Below are positions 16,782 through 24,143 of a stretch of 48,516 nucleotides of DNA, one piece after another. How positions within the stretch are numbered: position 1 is the stretch's first letter; each line of letters starts with the position of its first letter. Below the pieces are notes generated by a model. It saw only the letters and a list, made by a program, of their open reading frames with translations, was not told where the DNA came from and did no database searches. Both the position numbers and the translations under genes were made by a program. The DNA is from Acidobacteriota bacterium (GTDB lineage Bacteria; Acidobacteriota; Vicinamibacteria; Vicinamibacterales; 2-12-FULL-66-21), in assembly GCA_003222675.1 (NCBI GenBank), contig QHWT01000053.1, positions 1 through 48,516 of the forward strand. Reading direction: 5' to 3'.

Positions 16782-16948
16782 TGGCGGGGCCGACGAGACT
16801 CGAACTCGCGACCTCCGGCGTGACAGGCAGGAACCAACGACAGCACAACGCAGCCGACCCCGGAAAATCGGGGCCGGCTGTCCCGCATCTTAGCCGTCCG
16901 CTGCCGGTCGCGGACGCGTGTTCGGGAACCGCTTGCAAGTTCTTGCAA
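16782..16948 (-). repeat. tRNA-Asp 3'-half plus hairpin repeat, copy 1
   Basis: Read on the minus strand, 16826-16782 is the 3' half of a tRNA-Asp: anticodon loop CTGTCAC (anticodon GTC), a variable loop, T arm with GTTCGAGTC, and acceptor end GGCCCCGCCA. There is no D arm, so it is not a functional tRNA. Next to it, 16851-16861 and 16870-16880 form an 11-bp stem with one mismatch. The block recurs at 18407-18573 with the same length and order. A tRNA 3' half is the usual attachment site of integrative elements. Confidence 0.75.
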
Positions 16949-17147
16949 AAGCGGCAATACCGTTCAGCCTCGCGAACTGCTGCACGCCACCGGTCCTCAG
17001 GGATACCAGGGACCTTGGTATTTCGCGCTGCCGATTGGCGTCGAGTCCGTCGACGGTGTGGTCATTCAGCGCGTGATTGCGGTGGAGTGGAAACCACCGT
17101 CTGCATTACCGCGACCCTCTGTTCGGTCTGTTAATTGGTCTCGGTAG
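16926..17147 (+). other. Unassigned coding remnant after repeat copy 1
   Basis: An open frame ending at TAG 17145-17147 reads protein-like from about 16962: PRELLHATGPQGYQGPWYFA, then LPIGVESVDGVVIQRVIAVE and WKPPSALPR. It has no start codon and emerges from the repeat, so it is probably the C-terminal end of a protein lost on integration. No family recognised. Confidence 0.4.
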
Positions 17148-17328
17148 AGGCGGCGCTAACGTCGAGGTGCGGGCTGCACATCTGCCAAAGGCGTTCGGCA
17201 ATTTCGAGACCGTGCATGAAAGTCGCTGCCGCTGGGGGAACATAGCCGGACCCGGGCATCGCTGAGCACATGATCATGAAACTGGCAGCGATCGCGGTCG
17301 ACTGATTGGATCGCCGGAACTTCGCCAC
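17131..17328 (-). CDS. Small hypothetical protein, uncertain
   Basis: A 65-codon frame from GTG 17328 with a mildly hydrophobic N-terminal part (STAIAASFMIMCSAMPGSG) and an amphipathic tail LEIAERLWQMCSPHLDV. It could be a short exported peptide or the end of a lost gene. No ribosome-binding site of note. Weakly supported. Confidence 0.25.
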   Translation of the reverse strand: MAKFRRSNQSTAIAASFMIMCSAMPGSGYVPPAAATFMHGLEIAERLWQMCSPHLDVSAASTETN

Positions 17329-17467
17329 AGCAGCCGCCTGTATCGCGGCTCGATGACTACTCCGGGCAGTGTCGGCGCAGTTGTTCGAGGCCCGGCGCTC
17401 GGGCTAGCCGATGACACGGCATATCGGTTGCGAGCAAGAGCCGGGGCGCGCTTCGGAGGACGCACAT

Positions 17468-18238
17468 ATGAGCTTTCGTGCTCCGCTTCGGCAAACGATC
17501 CGGTACTTTCTTCCTCGCATCTACACACTGATTCGACACAGCGGAGGCCGCCGCTCCTTCCGGCAGGTTTGCGCGATGGTGCCGGGTATTCTGCTCGTAA
17601 TCCCTGCGTACGCGGGCGCGGACGCAATCATCTTCAGCAACCTAGGCCCCGGCGGCATCTATGACCCCGGCGTTGGGTTCGGCGTTTCAGGCCCGTTGAG
17701 CCAGAACGAAGAAGCGGCCGCTATTGGCCAGCCTTTCGTGCCAACCGCGGACTTCGTGTTCGACACTGTGGAAGTCGCGTTGAATTGGCTTCTGGATACG
17801 AACGCCGCCACCGTCTCCCTGATGTCTGACCTTGGCGGACGGCCCGGATCCGTTCTCGAGTCTTTTGGATTTACCGACCGACCACATTTTTCGAGTACCG
17901 ATAGGGAGCTCGCCCTGGGTGTGTCAGGACTGCGTCCGCTTCTCCGCGCACGGATTCCGTACTGGATCGTCGCGACCGCCGACGGCGACGCCTTTATGGT
18001 CTGGAATGTCAACAATACCGGCCAGGTCGGCATCGCGATCCGGATCAACGACGAAGAGTGGGCATCTCATCCGGAGCAGCCTTCCGCAGCATTCCGCGTC
18101 CGTGGCAACCGCGTTGACAACGTCGTTCCGGAACCGACATCACTCCTGCTCTTGACCACCGGTGCAGTCACTCTCGTCGCTTGCAGGACCCGGAAGCCTG
18201 GTCGCCGCGAGAGTGAGCAGGCGGTGATTTCTCGATAA
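17468..18238 (+). CDS. PEP-CTERM protein with choice-of-anchor-R-like domain
   Basis: A 256-residue exported protein starting at ATG 17468, eight bases after GGAGGA. A signal peptide region ends around VPGILLVIPAYAGA. The body has the choice-of-anchor-R-like pattern (TVEVALNWL, ATVSLMSDLGGRPGSVLESF). The C-terminus is a textbook PEP-CTERM tail: VPEP at 220-223, a hydrophobic segment TSLLLLTTGAVTLVACR and a basic end RKPGRR. Such tails are cut by an exosortase and the proteins join exopolysaccharide matrices. No exosortase or EPS gene is in the window. The gene lies between the two tRNA-Asp repeats. Confidence 0.85.
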   Translation: MSFRAPLRQTIRYFLPRIYTLIRHSGGRRSFRQVCAMVPGILLVIPAYAGADAIIFSNLGPGGIYDPGVGFGVSGPLSQNEEAAAIGQPFVPTADFVFDTVEVALNWLLDTNAATVSLMSDLGGRPGSVLESFGFTDRPHFSSTDRELALGVSGLRPLLRARIPYWIVATADGDAFMVWNVNNTGQVGIAIRINDEEWASHPEQPSAAFRVRGNRVDNVVPEPTSLLLLTTGAVTLVACRTRKPGRRESEQAVISR

Positions 18239-18253
18239 GGAGGGGTGCGCATC

Positions 18254-18397
18254 ATGAGAACACTCAGGATGCTGGTGTGCCTCGTGGTGTCGGTGTCGTA
18301 CGGAGCGCTGGCGAACGCCGAAAACATACCCTCGGCGGCCACCGGCGTGGTCGCAAGCAGGCTTCCCGCCAGACACGGGAACTCATTGTTTCACTGA
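18254..18397 (+). pseudogene. Secreted protein truncated at the second tRNA-Asp repeat
   Basis: A 47-codon frame begins at ATG 18254, ten bases after AAGGAGG and 15 bp after the PEP-CTERM stop, so it was the second gene of that operon. It codes for a clean signal peptide (MRTLRMLVCLVVSVSYGALA then NAEN) followed by only about 25 residues. The frame ends ten bases before the repeat at 18407. The mature protein has been lost. Confidence 0.6.
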
Positions 18398-18406
18398 AGT
18401 TAGGAG

Positions 18407-18573
18407 TGGCGGGGCCGACGAGACTCGAAGTCGCGACCTCCGGCGTGACAGGCCGGCGCGAACGACAGCCGAACGCAGCCGACCCCGAAAATTGGGGTCG
18501 GCTGTCCCTCTTAGTGGCCGTTCAGTGCCGGCCTTAAAACGCCCATTTCCGAACGGCTTCCAAATTCTTGCTG
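18407..18573 (-). repeat. tRNA-Asp 3'-half plus hairpin repeat, copy 2
   Basis: Same order as 16782-16948. Minus-strand 18456-18407 carries a complete anticodon arm (CCGGC CTGTCAC GCCGG), T arm and acceptor end with CCA. One T-stem base is changed (GACTTCGAGTC), so it is a decayed copy. The hairpin at 18476-18486/18494-18504 has a perfect 11-bp stem and a GAAAATT loop. The similarity continues past the hairpin to the CAAATTCTTGC / CAAGTTCTTGC ends. The two copies are directly repeated and enclose 1.5 kb with the PEP-CTERM operon. Confidence 0.75.
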
Positions 18574-18603
18574 CACGCGACGTGCCTTCGCATTGAGCGC
18601 CCG

Positions 18604-18765
18604 ATGAACGAACGTCTCGACAAACACATTCAGCGACTGTCGAAAGGCCGTTTCCTACCGTGGGCGGTGGAATTTCTTGGCCCAAACATCTCCAATGTGG
18701 AAGGGCAGTTCGCCGGATGGCTTGAACGCGGGGCAGACCCGACAGGGCGCGGGGCACGAGTGTGC
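18604..18765 (+). other. Unassigned coding remnant after repeat copy 2
   Basis: From ATG 18604 the frame reads MNERLDKHIQRLSKGRFLPW, AVEFLGPNISNVEGQFAGWL, then degenerates. It is protein-like at the N-terminal 45 residues but not recognised. It overlaps the converging 3' end of the minus-strand RodZ-like gene region. It may be the head of a gene cut by rearrangement. Confidence 0.35.
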
Positions 18766-18785
18766 TCGATAGCCAGAACGCTCAA

Positions 18786-19478
18786 TCAAGACCGCAAGAT
18801 CGCTCCGGATGCTGGCTGGAGATCCTCGGCGGCAATACGTTGCCTGGCGAGTGCGCCCTCGTCGCCGCCCGTTCTATGCATCGCCACCTGTTTGACGAGG
18901 AAATCCAGAAGGTCTCTGGCAGGAGTACCCACGGTTCGGTGTCCCGCCACTTGCGACTGCCTGGACCTGTGCAGCCACCACAAGGCCGGACTGCACCCCC
19001 ACAAGGCAGACGCCAAGCCGTAGTACGTCAAGGACACCGCCCCGCAAATCGGACCGAAAGCCCAACCGGTGAGCGATGTGAGCGTGCGCGCGACAGCCAC
19101 GATGACGCATATCTCGAACACGGCAGTCGTCACCTGAATTGCGAGCGTTGGCAGCGCCGGACGTCCGCCATCTGCCAGCGTCAGCCGCAGCTCCGACGGC
19201 GGTTCGGAGATTCGGGCATGGTGGGAGTCCTCGTCGGGAAAAAGCCGGACGCACTCTGCGACGATCGGTTCAGGGACCAACCCTACGCTCGCCGCGTATT
19301 CGCGCACGAAAGCGCGCTTGAAAATCCCGCGCGGCCACTTCGACAGATCGCCGCGCTCAAGATCCGCCAGCAGCGATGCCTGGATCTTGGTCGACGCGGC
19401 GATCGTTTCGAGCACAATTCCGCGGCGTTCTCTCTCTGATCTGAGCCGCCGCCCAAAACTTTCAGACGCGCTGTCCAT
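18786..19478 (-). CDS. RodZ-like HTH protein with C-terminal membrane helices
   Basis: A 230-residue protein starting at ATG 19478 behind CGGAGAAG. Residues 6-72 are a RodZ/HTH_25-type domain: FGRRLRSERERRGIVLETIA, STKIQASLLADLERGD, GIFKRAFVREYAASVGL. Two or three hydrophobic segments follow at 112-131 and 134-168, rather than the single helix and beta domain of true RodZ. The tail is soluble. It is the second gene after a 55-residue membrane protein, with which it shares a TGATG junction. It could be a membrane-bound regulator; no mreB or shape gene is near. Confidence 0.75.
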   Translation of the reverse strand: MDSASESFGRRLRSERERRGIVLETIAASTKIQASLLADLERGDLSKWPRGIFKRAFVREYAASVGLVPEPIVAECVRLFPDEDSHHARISEPPSELRLTLADGGRPALPTLAIQVTTAVFEICVIVAVARTLTSLTGWAFGPICGAVSLTYYGLASALWGCSPALWWLHRSRQSQVAGHRTVGTPARDLLDFLVKQVAMHRTGGDEGALARQRIAAEDLQPASGAILRS

Positions 19479-19645
19479 CACTTCTCCGCACGATGCGTGG
19501 TGAGCCACTGCTGGCTGACGGTGCCGAGTTGCCCGGTGGACGAATGGGGGTGCAGATGCGGCCGATTCCGGAATGTCCGGATGCCGATGATCACGAGCGC
19601 CACGCTGCTCACCAGCAGTCCGGCCACCATGAGGAAATTGATCAT
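19478..19645 (-). CDS. Small single-pass membrane protein
   Basis: A 55-residue protein from ATG 19645: INFLMVAGLLVSSVALVIIG is one transmembrane helix, followed by a basic His-rich tail (RTFRNRPHLHPHSS). Its stop overlaps the start of the RodZ-like gene by one base, so the two are likely co-translated. A longer frame to 19828 is open but lacks a better start. Function unknown; a partner of the membrane HTH protein is a reasonable guess. Confidence 0.55.
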   Translation of the reverse strand: MINFLMVAGLLVSSVALVIIGIRTFRNRPHLHPHSSTGQLGTVSQQWLTTHRAEK

Positions 19646-19872
19646 CGGGAAATCGCACACACGATACGGGCGTGCAGGACGGAATGCAAGTACCTCATCT
19701 GCGACACCGTCGCGGCCTACCGAATCGCTTGAAGAACCATGGATCCGAAACATCGCGCAGTTCCGCTTCGACGCGGCCGGGTAGGTACAGAGAGTGATGC
19801 AGGTTCCCACGCCGGTGTGCGATCCCACCTTTTGTTCAGAGGCTTCGTCGTGGGATTGCCCAAGAACGCGGA

Positions 19873-20229
19873 CTACGGCAATGTTCCGGGCGATAGCCTG
19901 CGCACGAGCGCCTGTCGGAAGGTTTTCAACAGGGGCTCGATACGTGCCGACTGTTCTCCGCCGACCATCCAGATCCCCATCGGAAACTGCAGGTCGCCGA
20001 CGCGAAGGATGCGCAGCTTCGATCGGACGGCGCTGCGTTGCACCAGCCGGCTCGGAACAAGTCCGACGCCGCGACCGCGCGCAATCAGCCGGAGTTGCAA
20101 TTCATAATTGTATGTTTCGACGCTGACGTGCAGTGGTAGTTCGAGGCGCGCGAACGCGCGGCGCAACTCGGCGCGCGCTGCACAGCCGTCTGGATTGAGG
20201 ATCCACTCTACACGTTGAAGGTCGCGAGC
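19873..20229 (-). pseudogene. LysR-type regulator, C-terminal effector-domain fragment
   Basis: The frame ending at 19873 carries the second half of a LysR substrate-binding domain: VEWILNPDGCAARAELRRAF, LHVSVETYNYELQLRLIARG and GVGLVPSRLVQRS. The helix-turn-helix and first subdomain are missing; upstream the sequence switches to an unrelated exported-protein start in another frame. About 115 of 300 residues remain. Confidence 0.72.
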
Positions 20230-20470
20230 CCGATACCGACGCAGGCGCCAATGACGTGGCACGCTCCCGTGGCCCGTTGGCAAACGCGCCGATGTTCCGA
20301 ATCGACGCAACGATTACAGATACGATCCATTCCCGTTCGGTCGTATACGGCGGACGCGCGGATGCTGTGGCGGGCGTTATCGTCTTCGATCGGCCGAATT
20401 GGAGCGAGGTCAGGCACGCGGCCGTCAGGATGAAAATGACAAGGGCGAGTGTACCAAGGGCTCGTCTCAT
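20230..20470 (-). pseudogene. 5' fragment of an exported protein
   Basis: From ATG 20470 the frame gives a signal peptide or membrane anchor (RRALGTLALVIFILTAACLTS) and then about 55 residues (TEREWIVSVIVASIRNIGAF) before meeting the LysR fragment at about 20229. Family not recognised. The head of one gene is joined to the tail of another, so a deletion endpoint lies here. Confidence 0.4.
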
Positions 20471-20859
20471 GAGAATTTAGACGAGGCAAGGCAATACGGA
20501 CGCCACCGCCGGTCCCGCGTGAGAGGCCCCAGCACCCTTTTGGCGCCGGCCCGCAGGCGCATTCTCTTTCATTCGCCAGTAGCAAGACACTCGAAACAGC
20601 CGCTCCGTGCGCGTGCCGTTGTCAAACAATGCGCATGATCGGTTGCGCATCCGGGCTGCGGGTTCCGTATAGGTGAACAGATCGGCGTTTATGGGACGTA
20701 ACCGCTTGGTTGCGGGAGCCTTTACGACAAGGACATGCCCGTAAACGCCATGACGTGGGATAACAAGACGTTCTCAGCGAACCCGTTCGGCGTGCGGATC
20801 CATCGTTTCGGCACAGGTTTATCTCTCAACTGTAAGAGACGGCCGAGCCGGCGCCGTAA
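20471..20859. other. Stretch without recognisable genes
   Basis: About 390 bp in which I see no supported gene on either strand. Short frames lack ribosome-binding sites and protein-like composition. Confidence 0.5.
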
Positions 20860-20925
20860 TCAACACACGACGGCAATCGGATTCCCGTCAGGATCGCGCA
20901 GCGGGATAGTACTGGAGCGGTACTG
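20860..20925 (-). pseudogene. Tail of a VOC family protein
   Basis: Minus-strand frame ending at TGA 20860-20862 reads SSTIPLRDPDGNPIAVVC, the characteristic final strand of VOC proteins. Nothing of the preceding 100 residues is found, because the membrane-protein gene begins at 20956. It is a 20-residue stump of a third VOC gene. Confidence 0.55.
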
Positions 20926-20955
20926 CGCATCATGGCGGCGGAGAGGAGGTCATAT

Positions 20956-21396
20956 ATGAGTGGCGCAGTGAATGATTCTCACGTTCGACGGAGAGCCGGC
21001 ATGAAGATCCGCTGGTTGCGAGTAGTTCTGGGTGCGCTGCTGCTGGAGATCGTCCTTTTCGCGGTGTTGGTACCGATCAGCTTTCTCAACGCGACGCTGT
21101 TCCTGATCGCCGTGCCCATTGGAGTGTTCGCATTCGGATACTTGGTCACCAGATGGCTGTTGAAGAAGCTCTCGACGCGATTGGTGCTGCACGGGGCGTT
21201 TATCGGCATGGTAGCGACGGTGATGTACCTCGGCCTCGTGCTCGCGCAGCCGGGCGGAATTGCCGCCGCCGTCGCTGTTTACGGAGCGCTGCTGTTCTAC
21301 TTCTCACAGGCGATGCGGATTGCGGGCTGCGTGGCTGGAGCCATGCACGAGCAGCGACAACGACGGTCGGCCGCCGTGGATGCGGCGAAGGTCTGA
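20956..21396 (+). CDS. Four-helix membrane protein of unknown function
   Basis: A 146-residue protein starting at ATG 20956, six bases after GAGGAGG. Four hydrophobic segments: VVLGALLLEIVLFAVLVPIS, TLFLIAVPIGVFAFGYLV, GAFIGMVATVMYLGLVLA and AAAVAVYGALLFYFSQAMRI. The termini are charged and probably cytoplasmic. No catalytic motif and no family recognised. It stands alone between fragments and the IS91-type element. Confidence 0.7.
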   Translation: MSGAVNDSHVRRRAGMKIRWLRVVLGALLLEIVLFAVLVPISFLNATLFLIAVPIGVFAFGYLVTRWLLKKLSTRLVLHGAFIGMVATVMYLGLVLAQPGGIAAAVAVYGALLFYFSQAMRIAGCVAGAMHEQRQRRSAAVDAAKV

Positions 21397-21845
21397 TGAT
21401 AAGCCCGAACCTCGCACTGAATCGCGCATGGCGCGCGACGCTGAACGATGCAGGCGAGTAGCGAACCGCGTAAGAATCGAACCGTCGTGGCCTCACTATG
21501 GTGAATCAATCCTGAGTAGTCGTTAGCGTTCATCGGAAGTGCCTCGGCGCAAGGCTGTTCATATGCGCGTCGATGTTGATGCCGAGGCACTTTCGATAAC
21601 GAGACTTGAAGGAAGCCGCTGGGGCGGCGGCCGGCTATGGAGCTGGAATCAGATCCCCGGGCGTGGGCTGCGGTCGGTTAGGCAGCCGTCGACGCGTGAG
21701 CGGCGGCGGCGCGGGCACAGTCGGGTGAGCGTGCGATTCGAAGACGCACGATCCGGTGCCGGATTCTGAGTTGGAGACACACGGGTCCTGACACGTGAGT
21801 CGCCACGGTGATGAAGACGCCGGGTGTCGCCAGGTCGAGAGGCGA
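21397..21845. other. Intergenic region with a 12-bp inverted repeat
   Basis: No supported gene. AAGTGCCTCGGC (21537-21548) and its exact complement GCCGAGGCACTT (21581-21592) face each other over 32 bp. This could be a terminator, or an end of a small non-autonomous element next to the IS91-type transposase. The part nearer 21846 probably belongs to the 3' end of the IS91-type element, but its boundary is not visible. Confidence 0.4.
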
Positions 21846-23036
21846 TCATGAGGTGTCGAAGCCGAGCGTGCGCGTGGCCAAGTGGCGTGCCGAGAGAATC
21901 GGGCCGATGATCATCGGCGCGCCGCATTGGGGACACGCCCACGAGGCGCGGGTCGCCGTGTCGGTGGTTGACGTCGCGGTGGCGTCCGTGGAGGCAGGCG
22001 CCGACGGTGTGGCGAGCAGGGTCCGTGCGAGTGCCACGGCGGTCGAGCGACAGGTGTTGGCGAGAAACCCCGACTGTCGGATGCGCACGAAGCCGCGCGG
22101 CAGGATGTGTTGGACGAAGCGGCGCAGAAACTCGGTGGCGCGTAGCGTCATCGTGCGACGCTGGTCGCCATGGGCGTAGTCCTGGTAGGAGAAGGTTACG
22201 TGATCGCCGTCGAAGGCGAGCAACCGGTGGTTGCTGATCGCCACGCGATGGGTGTAGCGACCGAGATACCGGAGGACGGCTGACGCGCCGCCGAAGGCCG
22301 GCTTCGCGTAGACGACCCAGTCGGTCTCGAAGAGGGCGTTGACGAAGGCGTGCCACTGCGCCGGGCCGCGCAGATGCTCGCTGCCACCGGCGAGGTCGAG
22401 GTCGTCGTGGTCGTACGCGCGACGGAGCGCCTCCACAAACTTTCCGCGAAAGACGCGACTGAGGACCTTGACGGGGAGGAAGAAGCCCGCGTACTGCGGA
22501 TGGATCCACCGCTGATGATCAGGCGAGAGACCGCCCGCGGGTACGACGCAGTGGACGTGGGGATGGCGGACCAGGGTCTGCCCCCACGTGTGGAGGATGC
22601 TCAGGACGCCAATCGCCGCGCCAAGATGTTGCGGGTCGGCCGCGACCTCGCGGAGTGTCGCCGCGCTCGCCTCAAAGAGCCACGCGTACAGGCGCGCGCT
22701 ATTCCGATAGGCCAGAGGCAGCAGCCCATGCGGGAGCGTGAAGACGACGTGCACATACGGCACGTCGAGCAGCTCGCGCTCGCGCGCGTGCAGCCAGCGT
22801 TCCCGGGCCTGCGCCTGACACTTCGGGCAGTGCCGATTCCGACACGAGTTATAGGAGATGGCCTGGTGCCCGCAGGCGTCACACCGATCGAGGTGCCCGC
22901 CGAGCACGGCGGTGCGACAGCGCGCGATCGCGCGGAGCACGGCGCGTTGCTGGGCGTTCAACCACGGATGCTGCTCGATAAAGGTGTCACCCTGCGCGTG
23001 GAGGATATCGGCCACCTCCACGGCGGGTCGGCTCAC
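21846..23036 (-). CDS. IS91-family transposase (HUH/Y2 type)
   Basis: A 396-residue rolling-circle transposase. The N-terminal zinc finger CDACGH...CRNRHCPKC spans residues 52-73. The HUH metal motif is RHPHVHCVVPAGG (His160 and His162), and the relaxase tyrosines are in RYLGRYTHR (Tyr257, Tyr261). A second CPQCGAP knuckle lies near the end. Length and motifs are complete, so the gene looks active. It overlaps the upstream tyrosine recombinase by four bases (ATGA). Confidence 0.93.
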   Translation of the reverse strand: MSRPAVEVADILHAQGDTFIEQHPWLNAQQRAVLRAIARCRTAVLGGHLDRCDACGHQAISYNSCRNRHCPKCQAQARERWLHARERELLDVPYVHVVFTLPHGLLPLAYRNSARLYAWLFEASAATLREVAADPQHLGAAIGVLSILHTWGQTLVRHPHVHCVVPAGGLSPDHQRWIHPQYAGFFLPVKVLSRVFRGKFVEALRRAYDHDDLDLAGGSEHLRGPAQWHAFVNALFETDWVVYAKPAFGGASAVLRYLGRYTHRVAISNHRLLAFDGDHVTFSYQDYAHGDQRRTMTLRATEFLRRFVQHILPRGFVRIRQSGFLANTCRSTAVALARTLLATPSAPASTDATATSTTDTATRASWACPQCGAPMIIGPILSARHLATRTLGFDTS

Positions 23037-23941
23037 GACTGCGGCGGCTTGCGCAGGAGACGCGACCGCGCCATCACCGGTGGCGGCGTCACGTGCAATT
23101 GCTCGAGTGGGTTGGGCGCCGCATGGAGGTGCCGTCGCGAGAGATGGAGATACACCGTCGTGTGGGACAGATCGGCGTGGCCCAGCAGGAGCTGAATGGT
23201 GCGCAGGTCAGCGCCGGCTTCCAGGAGATGCGTCGCGTACGTGTGCCGCAGCGTGTGCGGCGTGACGCGTTTGTCGATGCCGGCCTTCCGCGCAGCGAGG
23301 CGCACCGCCTCCCAGATCACCTTCGTGGTGATTGGAGCATCGGCACGCCAGCCGTGGTGCGTCCCAGGAAAGAGATAGGTCTTCGGTCGCATCCACCGGT
23401 AGTACTGACGGAGCGCGGCCAGGAGCGTGGGACTCAGGGGAATCTCGCGATCGCGGCCACCCTTGCCCTGCTCGACGCGCAGCACCATCCGTTGACTGTC
23501 GATGTCGCGGACTTTCAGCTGACACGCTTCACTGCGGCGCAAGCCGGCGCCATACAGCGTCAGGAGCAGTGTGCGGTGATACAGATTCTTCGCGCTCGCG
23601 ATGAGGCGCTGCACCTCCTCGGGGCTGAGGACGACAGGCAACCGGAGCCGCTGTTTCGGATACGGCAGGTCCTCGCGCACGTCCCGCCGCTTCAGCACGT
23701 AGCGGCAGAAGAACCGCAGCGCGCAGATCTGCGTGACCACGGTCCCGACGGCGAGCCGTCGTTCCTCAAGAAGATAGAGGTGGTAGCGTCGGAGCTGCGC
23801 CGGCGTAAGGCGATCGAGGCGCGCGCCCGTGTGCTGGCGGAACGCCTCAAGGATCTGGATGTAACTGCGGATGGTCGGAGCGGCGTAGTCGCGACGCACC
23901 AACTCGTCGCGCAGGCATTGCAGTAGCTTGGTCACAGACAC
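23033..23941 (-). CDS. Tyrosine recombinase linked to the IS91-type element
   Basis: A 302-residue site-specific recombinase. An N-terminal SAM-like domain (APTIRSYIQILEAFRQH) precedes a catalytic domain with Arg135 in GAGLRRSEACQL, Lys160, the box HTLRH (His229, Arg232), His255 in LLGHADLSHT and nucleophile Tyr264 in TTVYLHL. All catalytic residues are present. Coupling to an IS91 transposase through ATGA is a known arrangement for some IS91-family elements; the recombinase may resolve or assist transposition. The ribosome-binding site before ATG 23941 is AGGAGG. Confidence 0.93.
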   Translation of the reverse strand: MSVTKLLQCLRDELVRRDYAAPTIRSYIQILEAFRQHTGARLDRLTPAQLRRYHLYLLEERRLAVGTVVTQICALRFFCRYVLKRRDVREDLPYPKQRLRLPVVLSPEEVQRLIASAKNLYHRTLLLTLYGAGLRRSEACQLKVRDIDSQRMVLRVEQGKGGRDREIPLSPTLLAALRQYYRWMRPKTYLFPGTHHGWRADAPITTKVIWEAVRLAARKAGIDKRVTPHTLRHTYATHLLEAGADLRTIQLLLGHADLSHTTVYLHLSRRHLHAAPNPLEQLHVTPPPVMARSRLLRKPPQS

Positions 23942-24143
23942 CTCCTGTGACCACGCACCCTATCCTGCTACGAATCACTCCGGGTGCCCGTCGGCCGCCG
24001 CGCCAGCGGCTTCGTTCAAGTCGCCATCTGTCTAGGAATTCCTGCCGGCCTGGCCAGATCGTCCCTGCGGCGTTTATCGCGGGTAAGGGTGGACTTCAGC
24101 CCCAGCGGCTCCGCATTGCACCACCGCCCTTGGGCTCGGCGGT

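Larger units (their letters stand above)
21846..23941 (-). mobile_element. IS91-type element with accessory tyrosine recombinase
   Basis: Two intact, coupled genes (transposase and recombinase) make a probably autonomous element. Coordinates cover only the genes; IS91 elements lack inverted terminal repeats and do not duplicate target, so ends cannot be fixed by eye. GTTCAAG at about 24016 would fit an IS91-type target motif but is short. Confidence 0.75.

Noticed and set aside
16782-18456. Functional tRNA-Asp genes
   Set aside because: Only the 3' half is present in both blocks; no D arm or 5' acceptor strand lies at the right distance, and copy 2 has a broken T stem.
20640-20860. Integron attC-like sites
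   Set aside because: Isolated AAC/GTT-type fragments occur, but no paired core sites with the expected stem were found.
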